DNA of 64,000 nucleotides from Homarus americanus. Lineage: Eukaryota > Arthropoda > Malacostraca > Decapoda > Nephropidae. Made by a program: the position numbers and the translations under genes. The DNA is taken from contig NW_024729645.1 in assembly GCF_018991925.1 (NCBI RefSeq), forward strand, positions 186,001 to 250,000. Direction: 5' to 3'. Of this stretch, positions 33,720 to 45,625 are shown piece by piece. Below the pieces are notes generated by a model. It was not told the DNA's origin and did not search any database. It was given only the letters and a program-made list of their open reading frames with translations. The stretch's first letter is position 1. Every line of letters begins with the position of its first letter.

Positions 33720-34855
33720 CACTCTCTTCGCCTCTTTATTTGGTCTTCCTCTTTCTTTTTCTTTCTTTCAACCCTGAGTCGGTTTCTTTTCTTAATATCC
33801 CTCTTCTTTTTGTTTTGTCCTCTCCCTCCTCTTATTTTCTCCCCCCTCATCTCTCCTCCTTCTCATATTCTCGGGACACTGACTCTGATCTTTCCCTCCT
33901 CCTCCTCCACCTCTTCTCTCCTCTCCCTTCCCTCCCACTTTCTTCCTCATCAATAATTTTACCTCCTCTTCCTCTCGTTATATCTGTCTTCTCTCTCTCT
34001 CTCTCCTTTTGTTAAGCTCTTCTCCACTTTCTTCTGTACATATCATTGGTGTCTGCCTTCTCTTCTTCTCTACCTTCTTGCTTTCTCTCCCTCTTCTCCC
34101 CTCCTCTCTCCCCCCTCGCCCTTCATTCAGATTTTGTTTAGTCTTTTTTCCACTCTCCCTCCATCTCCCCTTCCTTTCTTTCTTTATCGTCGTTTCTTCT
34201 CTCTCTCTCTCTCTCTCTCTCTCCCTCCCTTCAGTCTTTCTACTACCCTACAACCTCACTTTATTCTTCCATTCTCTCTTCCTCCTTCTATTATTCCTTC
34301 CTTCCTTCCTCCTTTTCTCTTATCTTCTTCCTCCCTAACCATCTTCTTCATATCTTCCTCCCTCCCTAAACTCCGCCCTCCAATCTTCTTCCTCCCTTCT
34401 TCCTCTCCTTTGGTTATTTTATTTTCTAATTCTGTAAGTCTCCCTCCCGTGTTGACCGTGTAAATATTCCCACGCTCAGCTCTCTCCCTTCTCCTCCTCC
34501 TCCTCTCTTTCTCCACTACCCTTTTTTCTTCTCGTGTTTTTTTTCAATTCCCTTTCTTTCTTTCTTTTTTCTTTCCTCTCTCTCTCTCTCATATTCCTTT
34601 TTGTATATTATTCTGTTATCTCTTCCTCCTCCAATCCATCTCCCCTTGTTCTCGTCCTCCTATCCATCTCATCATCCTCTTCTCTTCCTATCCATCTCAC
34701 CATCCTCTTCCTCCTTCTATTCATCTCCTCAACCTTACCATCTTTTCCTATCACTTCTATCTCTCCTCTCCCTATACTTCTCCTGTCCCCCCCCCCTCCT
34801 CCTCCTCTTCTCCCTCTATCCATCTCTTCCTCACCAGGGCGGAATAGGAGGATGA
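33720..34855. repeat. Pyrimidine-rich (CT) low-complexity tract
   Basis: About 1.1 kb of CT-rich DNA with several (CT)n cores (for example 34197-34222). Near 34640-34740 a TCTCATCATCCTCTTC-like block repeats three or four times. Leu/Ser/Pro frames are not genes. Confidence 0.85.
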
Positions 34856-34859
34856 CTCT

Positions 34860-35110
34860 ATCCCTCCCACCACTACTACCACTACAACTACTACTATTAT
34901 CAACACTACCACTAACTACACTACTACTGTCATTACCACTACCCACCACTACCGTTATCACTATCTTCAACACCACCCTTACCTACCACCATCACCACCA
35001 CAACTAACACTACTACTACCACTATCTCCATCACTACTACCACTATCTCCACCACTACTACCACCATCACCACCACTACTACCACCATTACCACTGCTAC
35101 CACCATCCAT
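34860..35110. repeat. ACTACCACT-rich triplet repeat
   Basis: ACTACTACCACTATCTCC and CACCACTACTACCACC motifs over about 250 bp. Confidence 0.85.
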
Positions 35111-36495
35111 CTTCACAAACTAAACTAGCCCCTCCCTCCCTTACACGCCTGTCTACACCCTGCCTTTATCACTTTATTCTCTTTATCCCGCTGTTTACTC
35201 CTTTCCTCCTCCCCCTATCGACACTCTTTATCCTTTCTTTATCTCTTCCCTTTGTGCCGCATCTACAATCTTTATCAGGGTTTTTTTCCTATATTATGTC
35301 ATCTACACTATTAGAGTCTTCTTACCTCCTTTCCTTTATCAATTTTTATCCTCCTCCTCTTCTTGTTGTTGTTTTAAGTTCTTCCCTTGCACTATCTACC
35401 ATCTTTATCGTCTTCCTTTGCACTATTTATCCCCTTTACTACTCCCTTCGCATCGCCTCTACTCTTTATTGTCTTTTGCTTCTTCCCTTGCATCATCAAC
35501 TCACTTTATCGACTCTTTTAATATAAATTCTCTCTCTCTCTCTCTCTCTCTCTCACCCATCCCTTCCTCTTTAACCACTTATTCCTTCCCTCTTCCATTA
35601 TCGGGGTCTCTTCCATTTACAGTCGTTATCGGATTTGTTTTTGTCATCTCTGTTTATTGTCATTCCCTTTCTTCATTTCCATCTTTATTTTCTATTCTCA
35701 TTTTCAGTCATGTCTTTCGTGTTTTATGGTGTTTATTCTCATCTTCTCTATCTACCATATTTACTCCTCTCTCTTTCGTTTTCTATGACGCTGTAACCAT
35801 TTTCTCTCTCCTCTTTTTACGTTTTTTACATCAGTTTAATCTTTCGTCTTTTTTTTTATTACGTTTTCTTGACTGATTATTTCAATTTTCTCCTTTACTT
35901 TAAGTTTTCTCCTCGCTTATTCCCACCTTCTCTATTGCCTTTTATAATTCTGGTGCAGTTTATTCCCATTTGCTTTTTCCCTCTACGTTTCCATTACTGT
36001 TTATTCCCACCTTCTTTCTTTCCCTTACATTTCCATCTCTTTATTTTCCTTCTTCTTTCTTTCCTTTACGTTTCCATCACTTTATTCCCATCTTTTTTTT
36101 CTCACGTTTTCCTTGCTAATTAAACCTATTTTTTTCCCCCTCATTTTATTGTACGTTATTTCTGGCTGTTTATTTCAATTTTTTTCCTCGCTTGCTTTCC
36201 TCCCACCAGTTAACAACCCTTTCCCTTGATACTGGTGTTATCAATATGTTAAGCAGATTAACATGGTAACCTGTCTGATAACATTTACATATTGTAGGAG
36301 CGTTAATTCTTATCCATTATTCTCTCTCTCTCTCTTTCTTTTATCTCTTCCTTACACAATCACTCAATCATCTAATCCCACTCACTAGTCTAATCCCTCT
36401 CACTTACCTAATCCAATCCCTCCCACTCAAGACAGTAACTCCTCAACACCTACACTTATTGCCACCCACTTGAACCACCACACAAGGACGAGGCT
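35111..36495. repeat. Long T/C-rich low-complexity region
   Basis: T- and C-rich DNA with a short (CT)n at 35530-35553 and recurring TTTATTCCCATCTTC-like phrases at 35950-36120. No domain is seen in any frame. The right part, from about 36200, is closer to unique sequence. Confidence 0.65.
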
Positions 36496-36499
36496 TACC

Positions 36500-36835
36500 T
36501 CCCTCACACTTGCTCCTCCAACACACAGAGAAGCGCCTCACCCCCCACCCTCACACCTGCACCCCCCCTCCTCCAACACCCAGAGAAGCGCCTCCCTCAC
36601 ACCTGCTCCTCCAACACACAGAGAAGCGATTCACCTCCCTCCTCCAACATCCAGAGAAGCGCCTCCCCCTCACACCTGCTCCTCCAACACCAAGAGAAGC
36701 GCCTCACCCCTCACACCTAAGCCCCCCCTCCAACACCCAGAGAAGCCCTTCATCTCCCTTGCACATGCTCCCCCAACACCCAGAGAAGTGCCTCACCTCC
36801 CTCCCTCCCTCACTCCTGACACTCGGCGCTGCACC
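36500..36835. repeat. CCAACACCCAGAGAAGCGCC minisatellite
   Basis: Units of about 38-55 bp share CCTCCAACACCCAGAGAAGC and CTCACACCTGCTCC. Seven copies, imperfect. Confidence 0.88.
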
Positions 36836-36887
36836 AGGTAAACACACACGTCACACTTGCACTTAATCTGCTGTAAATCTGAGTCAA

Positions 36888-37722
36888 CTGTAACACCATA
36901 CTGTACCCACGTCTACTGAACAATACACTGTAACACCATACTGCACCCACGTCTACTGAACAATACACTGTAACACCATACTGTACCCACGTCTACTGAA
37001 TACACTGTAACACCATACTGTACCCACGTCTACTGAATACACTGTAACACCATACTGTACCCACGTCTACTGAACAATACACTGTAACAATTCATACTGT
37101 ACCCACGTCTACTGAACAATACACTGTAACACCACACTGTACCCACGTCTACTGAACAATACACTGTAACACCACATACTGTACCCACGTCTACTGAACA
37201 CACACTGTACCACACTGCACCCACGTCTACTCGAACAATACACTGTAACACCATACTGTACCACGTCTACTGAACAATACACTGTAACACCATACTGTAC
37301 CCACGTCTACTGAACAACACACTGTAACACCACACTGTACCCACGTCTACTGAACAATACACTGTAACACCACACTGCACCTACGCCCACTGGAACCATC
37401 AGTCTACACTGCACCCACGTCCACCGAATACACTGTAACACCACATACTGCACCCACGTCTACTGAATACACTGTAACACCATACTGTACCCACGTCTAC
37501 TGAATACACTGTAACACCATACTGTACCCACGTCTACTGAACAATACACTGTAACACCATACTGTACCCACGTCTACTGAACAATACACTGTAACACCAT
37601 ACTGTACCCACGTCTACTGAACAATACACTAACTAACACCATACTGTACCCACGTCTACTGAACAATACTGTAACACCATACTGTACCCACGTCTACTGA
37701 ACAATACACTGTAACACCATAC
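36888..37722. repeat. 40-bp minisatellite, about 21 copies
   Basis: CTGTAACACCATACTGTACC and CACGTCTACTGAACAATACA form the unit. Some units lack ACAA (36 bp) and two are strongly diverged (37375-37440). ACGTCTAC is the most conserved part. Confidence 0.95.
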
Positions 37723-38014
37723 TGTACCCGCGCACCCCCTCCCACACTCCTTTCTCAACAATCCCTCCCCACTCCCTCAACTGCTCTTTCTCCGTTCTCC
37801 CAAAATCCCTCCCATACCCACTACCATAATAATGGTTGATTGCCCCTCGTGTAACGAGGATGGCCAGGTTTAGGGCCACCTAGGCGTGAATTTGTTTAAG
37901 GTGTAGAAGCTGTCGCCAACACAACAACCACACGCTAAGTTAACGAGTTGCATGACCCAGTGTCAAGGAATAGTCCGAGACGACCGGACAACTCGCCAAC
38001 TGCACTGGCTAACC
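37723..38014. other. Unique sequence, no gene seen
   Basis: Non-repetitive. The part right of about 37930 may be the 3' region of the SINE read from 38189 on the minus strand. Confidence 0.4.
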
Positions 38015-38189
38015 ATTACCCGAGAACACGATCCGCATATCGATTAACATCCAGGTCCCCAATTACTGCTGGGTAGACAGAGGCAAATGGCGTAAAGAAA
38101 CTTGCCCATAGTTTCACCCCGCTCGGGGATCGAACCCAGGTCCGCTCGCTTACGAGGCGAGCATGCTGACCATCATACCACAGGTCGCC
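38015..38189 (-). repeat. tRNA-derived SINE, tRNA-Thr(CGT)-like head
   Basis: On the minus strand the element starts GGCGACCTGTGG at 38189. Box A TGGTATGATGG is at 38180-38170, an anticodon arm CTCGC-CTCGTAA-GCGAG puts CGT in the anticodon position (Thr), and box B GGGTTCGATCCCC is at 38137-38125. No 3' strand pairs with the GGCGACC acceptor half, so it is not a functional tRNA. The tRNA part runs into a body with GGGCAAGTTTCTTTACGCC, GCCTCTGTCTACCCAGCAG and GGGGACCTGGATGTTAATCG, which I recognise as the body commonly attached to tRNA-like heads in decapod genomes. The 3' end beyond 38015 is unclear. Confidence 0.75.
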
Positions 38190-38289
38190 ACTACCATAAC
38201 CCCTCATAGGTTCATACTACTACTTCCACCATCCACATTCCATTTCCCCCAGACTCCTTCTTGCACCCACATTACTTCCAACTCTCACT

Positions 38290-39420
38290 CTTACAATGCC
38301 TCTCACTCCCACAGTCCCTCTCACTCCCACAGTCCCTCTTACTCCCACAGACCCTCTTACTCCCACAGACCCCATCACTCCCCACAGTCCCTCCCCACAC
38401 CCACAGTCCCTCCCCACTCCACAGTCCCCCCTCAGCACTCCCCACAATCCCCCCACCCCCTGCAACCTCCCCACTACCACAATCCCTCCCACCCACAGTC
38501 CCTCTTCCCATTCCCAGTCCCTCTCACTCCCACAGTCCCTCTCACACCTATCTCCCTCTAACTCTACAGTCCCTCTCACTCCCACAGTCCTCCCCACCCC
38601 ACAGTCCCCTCCATCTCCCACAGTCCCTCCCCACACCCACAGTCCCTCTACTCCCACAACCTCCCCACCCCACAGACCCCACACCCCACAGTCCTCCACA
38701 CCCACAAACCTCCTCACCCCACAATCCCCTCACCCCACAGTCCCCATCACTCTCACAGTCTCTCTCTCCCACAGTCCCCCCCCCTGTCACCACCCACAGT
38801 CCCCCACACCCACAGTCCCCCCACTCCCCACAGTCCCCCCCACCCCAAGTCTCTCCCACTCCTGCCAGTCCCTCTCACACCCACAGTCCCTCCTCATACC
38901 CACAGTCCCTCACCCCACAGTCCCCCCCACTCCCAAGCCCCTCCCCACTCCCCACAGTCCCTCACACCCACAGTCCCACACTCCCCAGACCCTCTCACAC
39001 CCAGTCCCCTCCCCACTCCCCACAGTCCCCCCATCCCAAGTCCCCTCCACTCCCACAGTCCCTCCCACACCCAGTCCCCCTCACACCCACAGTCCCTCCC
39101 CACCCCACAGTCCCCCACCCAAGTCCCCCTCCCCACAGTCCCCTCCTTCACACCCACAGTCCCCTCCCCACACCCAGTCCCCTCCCCACTCCCATTAGTC
39201 CCCCCCCACTCCCACAGTCCCTCCCCACTCCCCACAGTCCCTCCTCACACCCACAGTCCCTCCCCACTCCCACAGTCCCTCTCACTCCCACAGTCCCTCT
39301 CACACCCACAGTCCCTCACTCCCACAATCCCTCATTCCCACAGTCCCTATCATACCCACAGTCCTTCTCACTCCCACAATCCCCCCTCACTCCCAGTCCC
39401 TCTCACTCCCACTCGGCTCA
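38290..39420. repeat. C-rich CACTCCCACAGTCCCTC minisatellite
   Basis: CTCCCACAGTCCCTC recurs every 13-20 bp for 1.1 kb with indels. Three frames stay mostly open (408, 300 and 179 codons, mainly Pro/Ser/His/Thr); the cause is composition and no coding is inferred. The minus strand is G-rich. Confidence 0.92.
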
Positions 39421-39489
39421 ACTCTCCAGCAGACTCTTGACAAAACTCCACAGCGGTCACCCCGTCCCCGAGCCTGGCTGCCTCTAAAT

Positions 39490-39880
39490 GATTGCTCTCT
39501 CTCTCTCTCTCTCTCTCTCTCTATTGTTGACTCGCTCTCTCTCGTTGACTCATTCCTCTCTCTCTCTCTCTCTTTGGCTGGCTCGTTTACCCACCCCTCT
39601 CTTTCTCTCGTTGACTCCACCCACCTCTCTCTATCTCTCGTTCAGCCCCCTTTCTCTCTCTCTCTCTCTGACTCGCTCACCCACCTCTCTCTCTCTCTAA
39701 CTCGTTCACCCACTTCTCTCTCTCTCGTGCGCGCTTCCCTCCTCTCTTTTTATGTTGTTGACTACCTTGCTCTCACGCTCTCTATCTCTCTCTCTTCATG
39801 TTGTTGACTCACCCGCCATCCTCTCTCTCTCTCTTTCGCGTTGATTCGTCAGCCCATCTCTCTCTCTCTCCTTACTTGTC
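39490..39880. repeat. CTCTCTCTC-rich region with CGTTGACTC
   Basis: (CT)n tracts are separated by CTCGTTGACTC and CTCACCCACC phrases at about 45-60 bp, so this is a minisatellite built on a CT microsatellite. Confidence 0.85.
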
Positions 39881-40034
39881 CACACCTTATCTTACAGTCT
39901 CCACTATCCATCTCCCTATTAACCTATTGATATATTTATCATTCTACACATGTACGGTACCATCTATCTACTACTGGTCTTTTAAAATCTATTTATCTAT
40001 CTAATCATCTACAAGTCGGGCTTATTCACCTAAC

Positions 40035-40430
40035 TACCACCACCACCACCACACTCCACTCTGACCTCACTACCACCACCACCAAACGAACACACACCAC
40101 CTGACCTCACTACCACCACCACCACACTCCACTCTGACCTCACTACCACCACCACTACCACACCCACCTGACCCCACTACCACCACCACCACCACACAAC
40201 CCACCTGACCTCACTCACCACCACCACCACCACACTCCACCTGCCTGACCTCACCACACACCACCACCACACTCCACCTGACTTCACTCACCACCACCAC
40301 CACCCACCTGGCCCACCACCACAACCACACCTCTGACCCAGCCACACCACACCCCACTCTGACCTCACTGCCACCACCACACTCCACTCTGACCTCATTA
40401 CCACCACACTCCACTATCCCACATTCAATA
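40035..40430. repeat. ACCACC/TCCACTCTGACCTCA minisatellite
   Basis: (ACC)n stretches alternate with CACTCCACTCTGACCTCAC. About ten imperfect units of 30-40 bp. Confidence 0.88.
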
Positions 40431-40565
40431 TCCTACCTCACCACCCAATCCACCCATCAACACCACGCTTCCACATCCCACCACCACCCACTCAAAACAT
40501 TCTCCACCACCACCAACCATCCCTCACAAGTTATAACACCACGGGTATCCTAACAACCTTCACTG

Positions 40566-40566
<1 letters not shown>

Positions 40567-40609
<43 letters not shown>
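40567..40609. repeat. (TA)n microsatellite
   Basis: Uninterrupted TA dinucleotides of about 42 bp. Confidence 0.98.
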
Positions 40610-40612
<3 letters not shown>

Positions 40613-40879
40613 ACAATATATGGGCGGGACACAATAGGTCTCCCCCACAAAAGCCACATACAACGTTTTTACAGACCACAACACAATCTAAGTTTTGATG
40701 ATTTTTCCATTCACGGGGAAACAAACTGTCAACTATCCCCCTTACTCTCACCTACCCCCTCAACACACCCTATGGGTACACGCAACACCCAACCACACAC
40801 ACTCTCTCTCTTAAGTGTAAGAGACAGTAATAGGGTAGAAAGGTGAGGTAGGTTATAGAAATGTTCATTAATAGTATTA

Positions 40880-41205
40880 CAACAAGTGATCGCGGGCCCT
40901 TCGTGCCCGGTGAAAGTTTGAACGCTCGTGCTTGGCTAGTGCTTGGCTAGCGTTCAGCGAATGAGGGTGCGCCAAGTCCGTAGACTTGTGAGGGTACGCC
41001 AAGTCCCTAGACTTGCATCGTTTTCCATCGTAAATAAAATGGTTAATTAATGCCTTCCTAAAGAAACCATCGACATGGGACCAGGATTGTTCCACTCTAC
41101 GAATTTTTTGCGATTTTTCCACCAAGTTTGATGAAAAACGATTGTGCCGTTTCGGCTGCCCAGAGCAGACAGACAGACAGAGCCACGGCTATTCCTATAG
41201 TATAT
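40880..41205. mobile_element. Candidate dispersed element with GACA tail
   Basis: Unlike its surroundings, this segment is non-repetitive and moderately GC. It holds GTGCTTGGCTAGTGCTTGGC, two CGCCAAGTCC(G/C)TAGACTTG copies about 29 bp apart, and ends TGCCGTTTCGGCTGCCCAGAG followed by CAGACAGACAGACAGAG and CTATAGTATATTAGAT. A short tandem GACA tail followed by TATAGTATATTAGAT resembles 3' ends of invertebrate retroelements, from general familiarity only. Only one copy is present in the window, so identity is unproven. Confidence 0.35.
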
Positions 41206-41239
41206 TAGATAACGTGATGAGTCCCCACCACCATCATTT

Positions 41240-41400
41240 TTCACCAACATCTCTCCCCACACAAACATTCGTCGCCAACACCCCTCAGCACCACAATAAC
41301 CACCCCTCCACACCACAACACCACCACCTCCACACCACCACCACCCCTCAATACCACAACAACCACCACCCCTCAACACCACCACCACCACCAAGCTCTG
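41240..41400. repeat. ACCACCACC-rich tract
   Basis: CACCACAACAACCACCACCC-type sequence without a fixed period. Confidence 0.8.
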
Positions 41401-41640
41401 ACTTTAACCCGAACCTCTTAAATTACAGTAGTACAGTCTCAAAACAATTTCGAAGGATTCTCATAAGGTATATTTGTGTCTTAACTTAACCCAGGTAGAT
41501 CCGTCCTAACATCAGTGTACAGAGTGTATATAGTCCACGTAGAAACCCTTGTGAAGAGTTTGATGTAGTCCGAATAGCTGTGTTAAGGATTAAAATGCTT
41601 TATACTGACACCTTTTAATCATAGTGAGAGTTGTGATGTA
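41401..41640. other. Unique sequence, no gene seen
   Basis: Short non-repetitive stretch. No recognisable frame. Confidence 0.4.
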
Positions 41641-41649
41641 TGCCTCTCA

Positions 41650-42035
41650 CCCACCACTGAGGTACAGCTGGACACGAGGAAGGGAAGGTGGAGGAAGAGA
41701 CTGGTGGCGATGGAGGAGGAGGTGGAACAATAGGTGGAGTAGGAAGAGGAGGATAACAGGAGGCACAATAGGTGGAGTAGCAGGGAGGAAGAGGAAGATA
41801 AAAGAAGGAAGAGACACAAGCGGAAAGAAGAGGAGGAGAAAGGAGAGAGGGGGAAAAGAGGGAAGAGACATACGGAGGAATAGGTGGAGAGAGACACAAG
41901 GGGAAAGAAAAAGAGGAGAAAGGATAGAGGAGACACAAAGAGGAAGAGGAGAAGAAAAAGAGAGGCAACAGACACAAAGAGGAGAAGGAAGGGGGGTAGG
42001 AAAGATGAAAGACACACAGAAGAAGAATGAAGGCA
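41650..42035. repeat. Purine-rich tract
   Basis: GGAGGAAGAGAC and GACACAAGGGGAAAG blocks of A/G-rich DNA. Frames of 115-140 codons on both strands are low complexity. Confidence 0.8.
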
Positions 42036-42113
42036 TGGACAATTAATACTTCACTCTCCTCATGCAGCAGTTAAGGGGTCACCATACCGGGCTACAGTGA
42101 CACCATACTGCCC

Positions 42114-42114
42114 C

Positions 42115-42147
<33 letters not shown>
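42114..42147. repeat. (GT)n microsatellite
   Basis: Uninterrupted GT. A short (CT)n(CA)n follows at 42221-42246. Confidence 0.95.
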
Positions 42148-42602
42148 GGACAGATACAACATTTCCCCCAATACACCTGGATTTTTTAAATAAGATTATT
42201 TTCAGATGTTCAAAGTTAATCTCTCTCTCTCTCTCACACACACACACTACCTTTAACATGTGATATGTAGCGTCCACAAGATGCATACACGGTAGGGGGG
42301 GGGGGTGTACACCACCTATGTGAGTTATTAGCTTCTGTGTTGGTCTTATGTACACACTCATGTATGTCTTGTATATAATGAGGTTTATCATTATCATTAC
42401 TAAGCTGCTATCATTGTTATTTCCATTATGATTGTTAGTTTTGTCATTATTTCAACCATCATTATTTTGTATTCTAGGTAATTATTTTTCATCATAATTC
42501 ATAACTAATTTTCCTTCTTATTAATATGATCATTATCCTCATCAACCGAATATTTATCATCACCGACCAACCTTGAAATCTGTTTGTTGTTGCTTTTCAA
42601 TG

Positions 42603-43832
42603 TTATACAGACAGCCTCGACCACCTTACCAATGTTATATAGACAGCCTCGACCACCTTATAAATGTTCTACAGACAGCCTCGACCATCTTATCAATGTT
42701 ATACAGACAGCCTCGACCACCTTACCAATGTTATATAGACAGCCTCGACCACCTTATAAATGTTCTACAGACAGCCTCGACCACCTTATCAATGTTATAC
42801 AGACAGCCTCGACCACCTTACCAATGTTCTGCGAACAGCCTCGACCATCTTATCCGTGTTCTACAGACGGCCTCGACCACCTTATCAATGTTATACAGAC
42901 AGCCTCGACCACCTTATCAATGTTCTACAGACAGCCTCGACCATTTTATCAATGTTATACAGACAGCCTCGACCACCTTATCAATGTTCTGCAGACAGCC
43001 TCGACCACCCTTATCAATGTTCTACAGACAGCCTCATTACCTTATCAATGTTATACGAACGGCCTCAGCCACCTTACCAATGTTATAATAAACAGCCTCG
43101 ACCACCCTACCAATGTTATATAGACAGCCTCGACCACCTCATCAGTATAGATAGCCTCGACCACCTATGTGTTATATAGACAGCCTCGACCACCTTACCA
43201 ATGTTATAGACAGCCTCGACCACCCTACCAATGTTATACTAGACAGCCTCGACCACACCTCATCAATGTTACAGACAGCCTCGACCACCCTAGCAATGTT
43301 AAATAGACAGCCTCGACCACCTCATCAATGTTACACAGACAGCCTCGACCACTTTATCAATGTTATATAGACAGCCTCGACCACCTTATAAATGTTCTAC
43401 AGACAGCCTCGACCACCTTATAAATGTTCTACAGACAGCCTCGACCACCTCATCAATGTTACACAGACAGCCTCGACCACTTTATCAATGTTATATAGAC
43501 AGCCTCGACCACCTTATCAATGTTATACAGACAGCCTCGACCACCTCATCAATGTTACAGACAGCCTCGACCACCCTAGCAATGTTAAATAGACAGCCTC
43601 GACCACCTCATCAATGTTACACAGACAGCCTCGACCACTTTATCAATGTTATATAGACAGCCTCGACCACCTTATAAATGTTCTACAGACAGCCTCGACC
43701 ACCTTATAAATGTTCTACAGACAGCCTCGACCACCTCATCAATGTTACACAGACAGCCTCGACCACTTTATCAATGTTATATAGACAGCCTCGACCACCT
43801 TATCAATGTTATACAGACAGCCTCGACCATCC
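42603..43832. repeat. 32-bp minisatellite with higher-order repeats
   Basis: ACAGACAGCCTCGACCACC and TTATCAATGTTAT form a 32-bp unit, about 38 copies. Longer periods are superimposed. The left part has a 96-bp (three-unit) step: blocks starting at 42603 and 42699 share about 85 bp including their variants. The right part has a 286-bp (nine-unit) duplication: TAGCAATGTTAAATAGACAG occurs at 43291 and 43577, and the following 250 bases match. Frames such as YRQPRPPYQC are by-products. Confidence 0.96.
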
Positions 43833-44105
43833 AATTATCATATTTTATCCAATAGTCTATCACCTTTTTCCTTGTTAGAATACACGTAATTGAACACGTC
43901 ATTAAACCGTTCTCCTGTTTTTTTACTGTTTTTCAATTGAGGTAATTACTCGGCGCAATTATGGACAGGTGTTATATTTTTGTGTGACAGTAATTCCAAA
44001 GGTGATTTTGTTGTTTAACATTCGGTCGGCCAAGAATTTGTGAGACATGACCAATGTTGTTTTAAGTTGGTGTACACTGGTGGATGTTATCTCTTAACTG
44101 TCTGA
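43833..44105. other. Unique sequence, no gene seen
   Basis: Non-repetitive AT-rich stretch. No frame of note. Confidence 0.4.
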
Positions 44106-44108
44106 GTA

Positions 44109-44162
44109 CCACACACACACATGACACACACACATGACACACACACACACACACACACACAC
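44109..44162. repeat. (AC)n microsatellite
   Basis: ACACAC with two ATG interruptions. Confidence 0.95.
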
Positions 44163-44349
44163 TCTATCTCAACGTCTGTCCCAACCATCTTTCAGATTAC
44201 TCAACTCTTTCCCTTTGCACCACCACCTTCACCCCCCTCCCCAATAAATAATTTCAAGCAGCATTTAACATCACCCATCTAATGATGCTCTACTCAATCA
44301 CCCGACTATTTTGATTCACCTTTATCTTAACAAATGGGTAAGACACTCC

Positions 44350-44510
44350 TACCCATAACTTAACCAACTTAACCCATCTTACTTGACCTATCTTAACATA
44401 AGGCAAAATCACTCCCTACCTCTACCTTACCTAACCCAACCTAACCTAACCTAACCTAACTCAACCTAACCTAACCCAACCTAACCTAACCCAACCTAAC
44501 CTAACCACAG
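44350..44510. repeat. CCTAA (TTAGG) telomere-like block
   Basis: ACCTAACCTAACCTAACC runs at 44430-44505, with CAACC variants and decayed edges to the left. Confidence 0.85.
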
Positions 44511-44599
44511 CCCTAACACAAGACAACACACAACTTAAAGCTCGCTAAGTTGTCATACAGGACGAACATATTATGAGGGTACAGTACTACTTCTTCTCA

Positions 44600-44690
44600 C
44601 TGAGGGGGGAATGGGGGGGAGGGGGAGGAAGGGAGGGGAAGGGAGGGGGAGGGAGGGGGAGGAAGGGAGGGGAAGGAGGAGGTAGATTTT
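44600..44690. repeat. GGGAGGGGGAGGAA G-rich repeat
   Basis: Runs of four to six G are separated by A or AA over 85 bp; likely quadruplex-prone. Confidence 0.85.
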
Positions 44691-44896
44691 TGGAACAGTC
44701 AACCAGCTGAAGCCATGAAAGCAGGAACAGTACTGGGCTTCTCAAGATAACCCCTAGACAAGACTATCACTAACAATGGGGGTGATCTTACACAGGCCAT
44801 CAACCTCCTCCCGCTTACCCCTCCCGAAGTGGCCGTTAGGGAAATTAGGTAAACTTAACCATAACCAACCAAACTAGACCAAACAAATGGGTTTCG

Positions 44897-44897
<1 letters not shown>

Positions 44898-44937
<40 letters not shown>

Positions 44938-45035
44938 CTCTTTGTTTAGCTATTCCCAATACTTAGTTCTGTGTATTACTGTGTCTGTCTTTCTCACATA
45001 AAAAAAGAGAAAACGAAATTAGTATATGTTGTGTG

Positions 45036-45082
<47 letters not shown>
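44898..45082. repeat. (GT)n and (CT)n microsatellites
   Basis: (GT)n at 44899-44935 and (CT)n at 45039-45081, separated by unique sequence. Confidence 0.95.
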
Positions 45083-45088
<6 letters not shown>

Positions 45089-45194
45089 AAGAGGAGAAAG
45101 ACAGGGCCAGGAGCTAGCAAGAGGCAGTTTGTTGTGTCATCTACATATGTAAATTCTGTCGCTAAATATTCATGTCCTTATTTCGCCGCATCAA

Positions 45195-45505
45195 TTATCA
45201 TGTGTATGGTGTGTACTGTCAGGTGTAGTGTGTGTATGTGTTTTTGTAGTGTGTACTGATGTGTGTGTGTGTGTGTGTGTGTACTCTGGGGTGTAGTGAG
45301 GTGTACTGGAAAGAGGTTATTGGGTGTGATGTGTGTGTGTGTGTGTTGTGAAGTGTAATGAGTGTGGTGGGTGTGTGTACATTGTGGTGAAGTGGAGCGC
45401 CCGAGGGAGAGAGTCATGTTGAGTGTTAGCAGGGTGTACTGGAGGACGGGTTGTAAGGGGAATGATGGGTGTAGTGGGGTGTACTCTGGGAGGGAAGGTT
45501 TTTGT
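45195..45505. repeat. GTGTACTG/GTGTAGTG-rich region
   Basis: Degenerate TGTG-rich DNA with the recurring words GGTGTACTGG and GTGTAGTG, leading into the 21-bp array at 45513. Confidence 0.75.
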
Positions 45506-45512
45506 GTCGAGT

Positions 45513-45625
45513 GTGGTGGACCGGGGGTAGAGTGTGGTGGACCGGGTGTAGAGTGTGGTGGACCGGGTGTAGAGTGTGGTGGACCGGGTGTAGAGTGTGG
45601 TGGACCGGGTGTAGAGTGTGGTGGA
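45513..45625. repeat. 21-bp minisatellite, about 5.5 copies
   Basis: AGAGTGTGGTGGACCGGGTG recurs at 21 bp. It is open in all plus frames because 21 is seven codons. Confidence 0.95.

Noticed and set aside
38125..38189. Functional tRNA-Thr gene
   Set aside because: No 3' strand complements the GGCGACC acceptor half, and the sequence continues into a SINE-type body.
38261..39487. 408-codon Pro/Ser-rich frame as a mucin- or collagen-like gene
   Set aside because: Several plus frames are open over the same C-rich repeat with irregular indels; no frame is maintained by selection.
42603..43832. CRISPR-like array
   Set aside because: Also contiguous 32-bp units without spacers. The variation is minisatellite-like.
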